A stretch of DNA of 64,000 nt, from contig DF241449.1 in assembly GCA_000507305.1 (NCBI GenBank), forward strand, positions 1 to 64,000. The letters are read 5' to 3'. The notes under the pieces are model-generated. The model had not been told where the DNA came from, did no database searches, and was given only the letters and a program-made list of their open reading frames with translations. Source of the DNA: Breviolum minutum Mf 1.05b.01 (lineage: Eukaryota > Sar > Dinophyceae > Suessiales > Symbiodiniaceae). Every line of letters starts with the position of its first letter. Position 1 is the stretch's first letter. The position numbers and the translations under genes are program-made. Of this stretch, positions 34,001-45,660 are shown in pieces.

Positions 34001-37000
34001 AGTTGGGAAAGATTTGTTTAGATTGAGATTACATGGGTTGGATCCAGGTTGGAGATGATGTGGAGGCCGACCACCACCAAAGCAGCTTGGCAGCAACTCC
34101 ATAGACATCCACTGAAAATTTGTAGACTGCAGGATATCTTGGTAGAAAAAACCCAGGTGGCCCCCAGAAACTTCAAGTGGCAGGCAAGGTGAAGTTTCGT
34201 ACCTGCAAACCTGTCTTGGATTGAGCTGTCACCTGAAACAGGTTGGTCAATTTGCAGAGCAGTTTAGTGGCTATGGCCAACAGGACTCCAAAAACTCGCT
34301 CCAAATAACCGGAAACTCCCAAAAAGCTCAAAGACCTTGACCATTTGATAGGGGTATCATGGAGTATCTCTGTCATCTTTGGACATTTCCACCATGGATT
34401 TTGGGCCTTCAGGATTCTATGGAACTGATCGAATATGTGCTGGATGGCCTGAAGGAGGAGCACTTTTTGTGGCGTTTTTAGGTGGAACTCGCGGCGCTGC
34501 CTGCTTGAACCTGTTCTCGAACCTTACACTTGTTGTAGAAACGTGCAGACCTGAGAGGATCAAGACCATCTTCCAAACATGGGGCTATCTTAGTTTTGGA
34601 AAAGTAAGCAAATTTGAAGGGGCAAGGTATAGCAGTACATAGAGTAGAGTCCGAAGGAACAAAACATTGCCAACAAAAAGAATAGATGCTCTTCTGCGTT
34701 TTGAGGGTATCCACACATTACTTCTACATAAGTGTAGGCTTGTGTGGGGTGGAATCATCCCTACCATTCCGTTGCCAGGATTGCAATCAAGTCACCGGCC
34801 CAAAGCCTTACATCGAACTGAAAGAGGCTGATGCCATGTGGTCATCCAATGCCACTGGCTGAATGTCTTGAGCGTCAGGCTGATGGTCGACCTGACCTGG
34901 AAGTTGCTGCTGAAGCGTAGGGAGCCAAGCGATGCGATGCTCTACATGTCCACAACGCATTTTTTTGGGTGCTGTTTTTTTCCTCTTCTTCTTGACTCTT
35001 GCTCAGCTGGAGTACTTTGCCTCAAGGTTGCATGCATACCATGCGCGAAGCAAGTCAAGGGTCGACGAGTTGTTTGTAGGTGCGCTCTGTGAAAGGTCTT
35101 GGATAGTCCATGATATGAAGTGAGAACGCACCCCATGTCAATGTCCGCTTCATTTTCAGGACTTTTCAAGTCGGTCGTGCGCTGCCCTGACAAGGAGTCT
35201 CTCTCTCAGTCCCCATACGCAACTACACCCCTTTCTCATTGCAGCTTTGCTAAGGTGCGGACGGACCTCCGTGACATTTGACCCGTTCCTTTCAGCGAAG
35301 TTGTCCTTGTCCAGCTCTGCTTGGGATGCCAAGATTGCAGAATGACAGAATACTCCTGGGAGATCAAAAACACCATGATGCCTAATAAGTGGGTGAAACA
35401 TCAAAACGTCGCAATGACTTATATAAGGAAATCGGGAAACAACTTCTGATTGGTTGGCAGATCAGCACCATTGAAGATTAGCATGCATTGTGTGGATCCC
35501 AATCAGCAGAACCCAACCCGAACTTATGGAAACCTTGCAAGCGGCATTTAGGCAGAGCAACGGCAGATGGCAGTGAATTTAGTGGTTGTCATGGCCCTGG
35601 ATTATTGGGTTTTGCACTTTCGAACGCACTTGAGCTGTCAGATATTGAATGATATTGATATATTGATATACTTACTTAGCCTTTTTTTTTCAATTGGTTT
35701 GTTCTGGATGTGAGCAGATGGTAGTTGAGCCTCTCACGTAGCTTTCCGGAGGTAGAGTTTCGTAGATGATGGTGAAAGATGGTGTGGTGTACGTATGCAA
35801 ATGTCACCTACGGACCAACTTTACTCAAGTCCTTTGAATTTCGGCAGTGCCTGTAACGACTGGGCAGGGTATGTAAACTACATGTACTATTAGTATATCA
35901 AAATACGTTGATCTCGGAAAGCTATCAAGCTTCAAGAGCACCTGTGTATCTCTTGTCTTGAGGTTCGGGATTGTGATTCCCAGTATGCGAGGGGGTACCA
36001 ACAGGCGAGCCACAAGCATGAGACCTGCTTAGCGTAGGTGTACGTAAATACACGCAAGTGATGTAGAAGTGTACCGCTGTCACGCATCTATATCAGTCTT
36101 CCGCACAAATCAACAGTTGCAGATTGAATTCAAGCCATAGGTGTGTTTGGTGCGAAACAGAGTTATCAGTTTCACTGTCCTTCATGACATACACTACTGT
36201 TTTTGAGAGGTCACGGTGAAGGTGCACAAAGAAGCATCGGTGCCCTGCTGAGTGTAAGTTGGTGTGACAAGATTTGATGAGATGCGTATGAAACAGCTTC
36301 TTTCATGAGGTAAAAGAGCTTATTGAAGCTGTTGCAGAAGAAGTTGGGGAAGGCTTTGAAGTCCTCCTGGGTTCCTATCAATGTGAAATTTCGTATATAA
36401 TTCTTTTGTTTCTATTCTTTTTTTGGATGACTTTTTCAAAAATAACGTTTTCACCCTTTGCTTCAATAAGAAAAAACAACTTCAGAGGTTTGTGGTGGTC
36501 TGTAGGTCTCAAAGCCTCCAATTGCATCTTGGTGGAAGTCTGGAGTAGAAAGGCCTGGGAATTGAAAGTTTGAAAAGTTGCCACTAGGAGTTTCTGGTGG
36601 TTTCTTTGCCGAAGGTGCACAAGTACTATGAAGAGCAGGAATCGGTGGAGACCATTCATTCACAGGAGTGATGCCAAGTGTTCCCCCCAAAAATTGGAGA
36701 AGAAGGGGCAAATGGTCTTTCTGGAGGACAATCTCCTTCTGAGTGAAGTTCCTGATGCAAGACCTTTCTGCAAAAGTGGAGAGCAACGTTCTGTCCTTGG
36801 TTGAACTCGACTTGAGAGCAGAAGACCTTGATAGATGCAGTGTTACCACGCAGGACTTCATGCAATTTTCGCTTGATCAAACCGCTTTTGCGACCTCCTA
36901 TCGCCACTGCGTACAAAAGTGCCACATCAGGCTGGGGTCCAATGCCCAGTGTCCTAAACTTAGAAGTCTTTTCTCGTGTTCCCACCCAGTCATTGGCAAA

Positions 37001-39705
37001 TTCGATTCCGCAGATTCTGTTGCAATCAGCGAGGCACAAAGTGCGGATGAAGATATGGGTCTGAGACCCAAAGATGGGAGTGCCATCCCCCGCCAGATGC
37101 AAGACAAACACCCAAATGTGTCAACGTCAGATCCGTTCATCTGGATGGTACGAAAGTTCAAGATGTTTTTGATGCATGTTCCGCCCAGATAACCAGCCAT
37201 CCACCTCATCGTCCTCTTTTGGCGCCAAATACTCAGCCTTTTGGTTGTGTTTTTAAGAAATAGGTCCAAAGGTAATTTGCAGATGCAAAATGTGTTGGAA
37301 AAAAAATCCTTGAGGCAGTTCTTTCTCATCGGAAGGTTCCCTCCTGAGTGATTAACGACCGGGTGACCTTCGTTCACGTTGCCACGTTGCCTCGGCTAAG
37401 GCAGGGAGCTCCAACTCATATAGCCGTGCTCGGGATATTGGTCCTCAACCTCGGCACACAGATGGGAAAAAGTGGGGTAACAAAAATTGATGCGACACCT
37501 TAGGTGTCCCACTGCTGATCACTATACCCAAAGATGCACAGCACTTAGAAGATTTACATAGATTTGCAATATTTTTTTACTATGTACAATATTTATGCCC
37601 ACATTCTGGCTTGCACTACTTGCTTAATGTTGGCTCAATTGACGTAAGATCTCAAGCAGTAACTGCAGGCTACCGCACGGATGCTGTACAAGCAGGCATG
37701 GCGAATTGCTCTTGGTCAGAGCATCAGACAGCCTCTTTGGTGGAAGCTGGAGTATAGAACATCTTAGGTCCACGTTTGATCTTAAGCAAAAGTTTGATTT
37801 GTTGAAGGTGGAAAGGAATCTTCACAGACTCTTTGACGAGAAGGATGTGAACGATGCAGTCACGTTCTCAGCAGATCGAGGACATCTGTGGAGTAAGTTC
37901 CCAGTTTCCATTTTCAATTTCCCAGCGGAACGCAAATTCACTTGAAGTGCCTCAGCAAATTCACTGAAATGTGCTGAGTTCTATGGATTTGTCCCTCATT
38001 TTTTGTTCGCCGAGGAATGGACAATTTGGAAAGTTTCAGACAGTAAGTATCAGTACCACGGAGATGAACAACTCCTCGATTCTGAGAGTGATGAGCTACT
38101 GCCAAAGAGCAAGGACAGAGTTTGTGTCGCAAAAGTCGCTGATTCGAGTTCAAAGCAAACAAAAAGACAGTCATGAACGAAGAGTTTCCATTGCAGGAGT
38201 CTACTGGAAGGTTACACTTTGCCATTGAATGGCAGGCAAGTGAGGCGGCGAGTCTCTCTAGCAAGTTGGAAGTTTTCCATCAAGACCAGACCTGCCCACA
38301 CATTGACACTTGTAGCGATGCTGGAAACATCTCAAACCATCTTTGACTCAATAGACAATAGCATTAATAGCACGAAAGAGAGCGAGGACATCCTAGGAGA
38401 CTTGACAGGATGCTGACTTGCCGGAGAAGCTCTTGGAGGACATCATTTTGTTTCAGCCTTCCAGAAGTTGACACTGTCAGCTGTCCAGTGTAACATGCCA
38501 AATTGATAGGATCCTTTCAGCAAGGCTGACAACACAGATGATGGTGGCTTCACTTAGTTTCAGATGATTTTCATTCTTCATCCAGGGTCCAAGATTTCTC
38601 ACCAATTCTTTTTGTTGTGATCCACCGTTTTTGAGGTGAAGTTGATTTGGTTCGGCTCCTCCAGATGTTTGTTCAAGAAGAGAAATTGAGCTCCGAAGAT
38701 GCGTGGTACTGTAACCGTTGCAAAGAGCTGGAGCCCCAAATTTGGGTCTATGGTTATGAGTTATGAATATCTCATATATAGTACGATTCTGTGAAGTTTA
38801 AATTGAATCGCAATTTTCAGGCACAAGGAAGCCTTCAAGAAACTGGAGCAACTTGGCATGCATGTCAGAGTTTTGCCAAACAACTTCGTGGAAAACAACT
38901 TTTTTGTTTGCACATTTCATTCAGGTTTCATCACTGCCCTCCAGTTCTCGTACTTCAGTTGAAGCGCTTTCAGTACACCCGATGGTCCGTGGCTCAATGA
39001 AAATGGCATATCTCATTGCCAGCTGCAAGCTATTTGGGGCAGGTCTCGGGAACGACTGAACAACCCCGTGTCGTTTCCACTGGAAAACCTGGACCTGAGC
39101 CCATACCTCACGGTACAGAGCTGAGTCGCAGAAACATTTTTTTCCATTTTTTCTCCGTTTTTTTTCAGCAATCAGCGCCTTCCGGAAAATTGAGAGGCAT
39201 CTGCAAGAGAAACATCAACAGTGACTCCTGTCCCAAGCCAAGATGGTCTTCCCAAAACTCCCTGTGGCTTTTCCTAGTGGAAGACTGTTCAGGTCTATGA
39301 CCTTGCAGCAGTGTCTAAACACATTGGCTCACTGGGCGGTGGTGCGATTCTTAGGTGGTTTACCAGTAAAGGGTAGATAGAAACGGTGATGTTTAGGGCT
39401 GTCAGAGGGGCACCATGGGTGCCTTGCTAAGGACACTACGTTGCTTTTTCCAGGTCTTCCATTGATGGAGAGCCCGGCCACCTATGTTTATTTTTCCTGT
39501 TTTTTTTCAGGTTTGTACACTTTTGGGTTGAGATCATTTGATATATAAAAAATACATTATCCAAGATACTTAACATTGCTCAAGAAGTTCTTTTGTGCTC
39601 TTCAAATATAGTGAAAACAGCTGAGAGCTCGGCATGATGAGGTGGTACCTCTTTGATGACAGCTCTGTTCGACACTGCTCAGAGGAAGACGTCGCTTCCG
39701 ACAAG
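31044..39705 (+). CDS. Ubiquitin-specific protease of the USP4/USP15 type (DUSP - ubiquitin-like - USP), many exons
   Basis: This is a cysteine protease that removes ubiquitin from proteins. Exons in order include Y-K-E-W-L-Q-W-V-G (about 31107) and, for the DUSP domain, R-P-G-Q-I-D-N-S-F-L-L-E (to 31670) joined by a GT-AG intron to 31738, D-E-Q-Y-D-Y-R-I-V-S-E-D (31771) and G-G-P-P-I-K-R (31990). The ubiquitin-like part shows V-R-I-W-D-Y-F (32978) and G-Q-P-I-L-L-E...D-G-S-W-P-Q (33121-33204). The catalytic Cys box is G-L-Q-N-L-G-N-T-C (33635-33660). Then follow V-Q-C-L-S-N-I-P (33755), G-Y-G-Q-Q (34269-34283) with D-S-M-E-L-I-E-Y-V-L-D-G-L (34413), P-K-P-Y-I-E-L-K-E (34801), A-D-G-R-P-D-L-E-V (34879), W-Y-C-N-R-C-K (38704; zinc-binding type), L-V-L-Q-L-K-R-F (38947), Y-D-L-A-A-V-S-K-H (39296) and W-Y-L-F-D-D-S-S-V (39643). 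The catalytic His region (G-H-Y-T-A) was not located. A 3.5-kb gap in recognised exons lies at 35.1-38.6 kb. Start and end are tentative. Confidence 0.87.
35110..38650. other. Large region between recognised USP exons; ORFs on both strands at 36.4-37.4 kb
   Basis: No USP motif could be placed here, which matches the variable insert between the two halves of the USP catalytic domain in this subfamily or a long intron. At 36743-37192 (+) and 36463-37377 (-, overlapping frames) there are open frames of 130-160 residues on both strands; none is recognisable. TA-like AT-rich sequence occurs near 35645-35690. Confidence 0.35.
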
Positions 39706-40590
39706 GTGCCATATTGGAAAAACATATCGTGCGACATGATGCGACATTGAATGTATGGAACTCCATGTGACCTTAGGTGGGTGCATATGTGCTCTTTTAC
39801 ATTCGACGTGATCATCGACCAGAACATTTCGGTTCTCCTTGAGAACTTGCGTGTGTTTTGACCAGTCTCACCCTGCGACTCTTTCTCAGAGGACTCCGAA
39901 AGGAATTTAGAAATTGAAAGTGCTAGAATAGAATCCAAAAACAGAAGTAAAGCCTGAGACAATACAAATAAAACATGTAACCTACATGAATCAATTTGAT
40001 GGGCAGTGTAAACTATTGTGGCGATGCGTTGGAGCTTAGCCATTGATTACGCTGTGAGCGACAAAAAGGCAGATTACACAGGGGTTGAAGTGCAACATTT
40101 GAAGCATAGAGACGTGTGTCCAGAAGCTGCATGTCATGTCTATGCTGTTGAGGTACCCGAAAATTCCACATATGTGTCACAGCTTTTGGCCAGAGCTTAG
40201 CAACTGTCCAGAATTGAAATCTCTGTGAATTTCCATGCAAAGACTTGGAAAGCTCAATGAACCTCGGAGCAGTGGTGCCAGTTTTGAGAGGGAATCGCGG
40301 TTTTCCTTTAGGTTTGACTTGTCAAAGTCACCCCTTGAGAAGATTTGCTGGTTGGATGTAGATTCTGCTTGGCACCGTCGATTACATATTGTAAACGGCG
40401 ATAAGTTACAAATTGCATTCTCAGGCTGTACTTCCATTTGTTGGATGCTAAGCTATTGACAAAGTCAAGTTCAGCAGATTGGGAGATCTTGCTTGAGTCA
40501 AAGCTTTTCACGGTTTTCTTCTTAGGCAATTTATTCAGTTTTTGCTTAAAGATTCAAAGATTTGTGCGATTGTTTTTTGCTACATTTAGG

Positions 40591-42900
40591 TGAGATGTAA
40601 GACCACTCTCATCACTGGACCTCCTGGTGGTTTCTTGGATTGCAAGGAGAATCGGTCCAACTGACCTTGTGAATTCCTGACTGTGCTAGGAAGTCCTACC
40701 TCAAGCCAACCAGAAAGATATGAGTTTTTGGAATGATATCTAAGGCGGGAAGGGAACCATCAGCAAGAAAATGATCCAGGCACAGAACATCGGTGTTGCA
40801 GTTGGAAGTTAGTGCAGAAGTCACCAGGTGAGTCAGTTGTGACCACTTTGTGGCTGTGAGAAAATGCCAGCTTCAGGATTTTCAGTTCCACCACATCTCC
40901 TCGGGCGATATGCTGCGCAGTGAGGTCAGTATCTTGGTAGAAAAACTCACTGGTCATTCTGCATCCGTGGGAGTTTTGTTTAAAAGTTGTAAGAAGATTT
41001 GCAGGTGCGCACGGGAACACCTTTTGGCCTTCAAGTCACTTGACCTGCAAGATAAGGCATAAGGGTTCCCCCAAAAAACCCGGAGTTCTATCAGCCGAGT
41101 GGCTTGTGAGGCCAAGGCCCACATGCAATCTGGCGAGCTGGTGCCAGATGACCTGGTTGTTGATATGGTTCTGAAACAGGCAGCACATACCTGTCATCGT
41201 TTTTTTTTTTCAACATGTTTGTGTAGCATAACAATGCTGTCCTCGTGGAGAATCTCACATCTTACGGATAATATACAAAATAACTTCTATGTGTGATAAG
41301 TACATGCCTATTTGGGACTGATATCAATATCCTTTATAGGGGCGTGGTTGTTTGGGGTGCTTGCAGATTCTGAGTTTGGTGCTTTACAGGTGGAGCTGGC
41401 TTCGACTGCTCGAGTACTTCTTGATGGTTTCCCAAGAACCAAAGCGCAGGCCTCCAGATGCTGGGTGAATTGCTGCTGCCACAGATTTTCTGGAAAACCA
41501 CTGACGTAGGCGGAAGCCTTGGAAAGAAAACAAAAAGTTGTCAGCACCTAAGATCACCAATGGTCCGTCCAGATATATTTATCCCTTAGGGCCTTAGGGG
41601 TGGCGAGAGCACATTCATAGATGCCACAAAGTGTGTAAGCGTTCTCAACACACGCAGTAGGACTTTGAGTTACTCACAATCTGCAAGCAAAGCCCAAGAG
41701 ACTTTTACTACGAGCAATTTGGATGATGATTTTAGAGCCATGACAACCTCATTTGTTTGCAAACATGCAATGATGTACAAGTACATTCCCATATATATGT
41801 TTAAAATTAATTGCTCTCATATCTATTATTTTGCAGAGAGATTTGGATATTTGAACATGGCATTGCTGGGCTCCAGTGCACAATCTGATCAATGCTAAAG
41901 TTGCCAATCAGTCTAGCCCTAAACCCTTCAAGAGATGTTTGAGACAGAGATGTTCAGAACAACTGCAAGAACAAGATCTGATAGAACTTGAAAATCTCAT
42001 AATTCTGTGAGGTGTTTCTTTGTCCTATAATCAGCTCTATGGTGTGATGTTTCCAGGCACCGATCATATCTGTCCATTTCTGGTTTCTTCAGGAAGAAAC
42101 ACTGGAACCCCCATTCCAAGAAGACAATGATTATACAAATTGCTAGAATAATTTTTGTCCCGATTTACACTCGTAGGAAAGACCACCGCTTGCGGACAGC
42201 GTGAAACTTGTCTGAGGATATTGTGATTCAGCTGCTAGTTCCTAACGACGAAATTGCACAGCTCTCAGCCCTTGGATTTTGTGTCGCTTATGATTTTGCT
42301 GGTTGCGATTAGAGGTGCTATGTCTCTTATGGATTTTGTTTCCCATTCCATTCTGGGGATAAAAGAAGCGGCTGAAGGTCAAACGAATCAGCAGCCGCTG
42401 GTGTGGAGCTTGAGGGAAGGAGCACTGAGCATTCTGTCCACTTGTTATTGTACTAAGGATTCATCCAGCATCAGGTCGTACCTACGCGGAGGACTACAAT
42501 CCACCCAAGGCGGAAAATACCATTCCATATCCATATGTTCAAATGCTGGGATGTTGGAGTATGTCAAATATGTCACACAACTTTTTGGACAACCAATGAC
42601 CAATCAATCCTTTTATGACGGGGCACAGAACCCCCCGTGCAGGTCGATGGCCGAGACGATTTGACAGGAGAGCCACTGGTGCAGCGTGATGACGACAAGC
42701 CTGAAGCTGTTCGAGCTAGACTACAGGAGAGCTCAACAATGATTGTTACTGATTGTGAATGATTTATGAAAAACATAGAGCCCAACTGAAAAAAAAATCC
42801 CGATGCAAGGGAAAACAGACTCGGTGGTGTAATCCATTCACAATTTATTTGAGGAATATGACAACCTGACCTTGCCCTTGTTACAGTTCTACAAGGCCAT
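40591..42900 (+). CDS. Adenylate kinase (nucleoside monophosphate kinase family), at least seven exons
   Basis: The enzyme catalyses reversible ATP + AMP to 2 ADP. Successive + strand exons give the family order. T-L-I-T-G-P-P-G starts the P-loop (about 40602-40628). [13 protein letters not shown] is the AMP-binding segment (40886-40924). [10 protein letters not shown] follows (41005-41034), then [16 protein letters not shown] (41111-41167). [13 protein letters not shown] is at 41411-41449. [17 protein letters not shown] (42643-42726) is the lid/R-D-D region, and [15 protein letters not shown] starts at 42854. The exons for G-K-G-T after the P-loop, the middle Arg-rich segment and the C terminus were not placed. 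The gene lies head-to-tail about 0.9 kb behind the USP gene. Intron 42727-42853 can only be read as GA-AG. The family is certain; cellular location is not visible. Confidence 0.88.
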
Positions 42901-42959
42901 GGTGGGATTGAGGTTAACTTGACCTTGATCCAAGGCATCTGATGACTCAATGTGTGGAA

Positions 42960-43867
42960 AAAATGCTGCCTTGTTACAGGAAAAGGGCTGCCTGTATTCA
43001 TTTGATGGAAACGACCTTCCAGACCTTGTTGCAAAGGTGGGGCTTGAAATACAGAGATATTTTCTGTGATGAAACTTGAAACTTGAAACTTTATTGGAAG
43101 CAACTCTGATAGGATAGAAGATCTGATGCCATTTATGCGCCGGGCACTTATGTTTTATTTGTTTTGGATGAAAGACGCAGTTCACGGATTTCTGGGCATC
43201 TCTTCGAATCATACAAAGATATCCCGAGATCCACATGACTCTGAGGTCGTTGAAGCCTTTCATGGAAGCCAAGCTGAGTTGAGCCATGACAGTGGCACTT
43301 TACTAACTGAGTCATGCCGGGGTAACTTGTCCCATCAAAGCATGGTGTTGCCGTGTGCACCCACCTCTGAAGGTCTATAAATCGATTAAATTTGTCCCAA
43401 ATGAGGTGGAATAGCCAGTGATTCTGCTTGTGTCCGATTTGAAAAAAGGAGATATGCATTGGATGAGTCAACTTTTGAAAGTTGTTTCAATTTCCTTGAG
43501 CTTGACATGCTTTACTTCAGGATTTTGTGCATGGAAACATTGGAGTAGTATCTCTCCCACTGCCACACATGGCTCTGGTGGCCCACAATACACTTAGCTG
43601 ACTTTGTTGTCCATGAAGATAAGGAAAGCACAAGCTGCAGATTCTAGAGTTGTGTTAATATCCCGTGTGCATCTGTTTTTGACCACTTTTCCACATCTAA
43701 CATGTAGTTCCACAGCGTTGCTAGTTTTTTTGAATTCTCTGAGTTTTCAAAGAGTCTGTTGACTCTACCCTAGAAAATCTGCGGCCATGTGGGAATGCAT
43801 GATCAGCGAAACCCGTAAAGGCACTCTTCACCAAGACAAAATTGCATCAACAGTATTCACGTGATTC
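42960..43867. other. No identifiable gene
   Basis: The C-terminal adenylate kinase exon should lie here but was not recognised. Otherwise I see T-rich intron- or spacer-like sequence without motifs. Confidence 0.3.
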
Positions 43868-44206
43868 AAACAGGCTAGCGCCTGTAAGCCGCCGACCCGG
43901 AATACACCACTGACGAGTGAGGAAGTATTACATGTGCAGAAGGTGAAATACCAATAGACATGGGTAAGTATCCAATGTCCTTAAAGCTCTCGTTGCATAA
44001 AGCCGGAAAATGGCCCAAATTGGTGCCAATCACCACAATCGGAGCGCAATTTCCACTTGATGCGCCCAAAATCCGCCGTTTGGATTTCGGAGTTGATTTT
44101 GAATTTCGGATTTATGCAGGATTTTGCAATTTTTGCCAAAGTTTGGATTTTGATGGATTTTGCATCATAAGACTCATACGAAGAGCACGCCGACTCGGGT
44201 CGGCGG
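43868..44206. mobile_element. Dispersed short element, copy A (339 bp), with hairpin ends
   Basis: The left end reads AAACAGGCTAGCGCCTGT (stem ACAGGC/GCCTGT) followed by AGCCGCCGACCCGG. The right end is GCCGACTCGGGTCGGC (perfect 6-bp stem, TCGG loop) finishing in CGGCGG. The 11 bases CCGCCGACCCG of the left end are the reverse complement of CGGGTCGGCGG at the right end, so the ends also form terminal inverted repeats. Copy B at 56865-57033 has the same ends. The interior has repeated GGATTTT/CGGATTT words and no gene. It is a MITE-like or structured non-autonomous element by inference. Confidence 0.7.
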
Positions 44207-45619
44207 ATATTGCCTAGAATTGGACATTGCAATTCTCGTCGACTCGTCAACTTGAAGTCTTTTTATGTCGAACATGCAGGGCGACACGTGAGCAGACATC
44301 GAAAAGCTCAGGCTGGAGGGTGTAAAGTAGTGTAAAGGATGAAGATTCTTTCTTTCTACAGAACATCACATGGAAGTTTGGTGCTTGATCCTTTGGGTGT
44401 TTTGCACCTTGCGCAGGCAGAGTCTCCAGCTTCGCCAGCGTCGCCGGCTTCGCCGGTCGTTTCCAGGAACCTTCTGGAAATCCAGGGTGGAGGTATCCGA
44501 AGAGCCTGGCCCTTAGTTCAAGGTGAGACAGGAGAAGTTGAGCTACAAAAGGGGTTGTACTTACTTCAAACAAAAGGGGTGCCTGATTGATGCTGTGGGT
44601 CCATTCTCCCATACTGCGAAATAGTGGGACATTTTTTGCAGTTGTGCTGCAAAGCAATGGATCCGCTGGCTTTCCTTCCCAGTGCTATTTTTTTGGTCAA
44701 TGTTTTATGCTGCTTTCACAGGACAGGACATGTCAACTGGCGAAGATCAGAGCTGCTGTCAGATCCCAAGCTGAGTTGGTTCAGTGTTGGGTCATGTTGG
44801 GTCCTCATGTCGGGCCAGGGCATGCAGAAATCGCGCGCGCCAGCGGACTGAGTCAACACCTGACACGGGATCCCAGTAGTGAGCTTGATACCGACTGATA
44901 CACCTACATTGCAATGGTGTATAGCTCGCAAGCATAGAACAACCTTTGCACTTGTGACATTTCAAGCGAGTTTTTGAGGCTGTCGCAGCAATATGCTCAA
45001 GCTTCTCAGGACATAGCATCGTCCAGTGCTTGGCTATCTTTTTCAAGTGATTTTCAATTTCACTGCACATCGTGAGCTGCAAAGGAAGCTGGCAGACATC
45101 AAAGGGCAGTTGAAACACTCGTCACATAAAGCAAGGGCTTTGGCAATTTCCCGCATTGAGTTCTATGTCCTGCCATGATCAAAGTCTTTTAGTGTCAAAG
45201 TTGAGACTTTTCAGCTGACAACTCTCAAGAGAAAACAAAACAGCTACGAAGTATGGGTTTGCGATTCTTAGATTGACGGCTGCCTGTCCTTCCTTGCAAA
45301 GATCCCCCGACACCTTCATGCCAAGTGCGATGTGTATATCTAGGATCCCAGGCATCCAAACTGGAGTCTCCCCCAAGGGTTTTTTCTTGAAAGCATTGGA
45401 TAATATACTAGGCAACAGGAAATTTCAGAATCCCAATTGAAGCATCCAGGGCTACCCAGCTTTTGCTCAAATCAGCATTGGCTGTGAAAGGTTGGCATCT
45501 CGCTTAGCACAGCACAATGGGTTTGAGCCTAAGTCATGCCTCATTGGCCCAACATTAATGTAAGAGTCTGATTATGACTTCAATTGTAGATGAAACGAGG
45601 AACTCTCCAATATTAGGAC

Positions 45620-45660
<41 letters not shown>

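Noticed and set aside
44426..44462. Short GC-rich 9-base repeats as a regulatory array
   Set aside because: There are only about four imperfect units; a minisatellite slip is the simpler reading.
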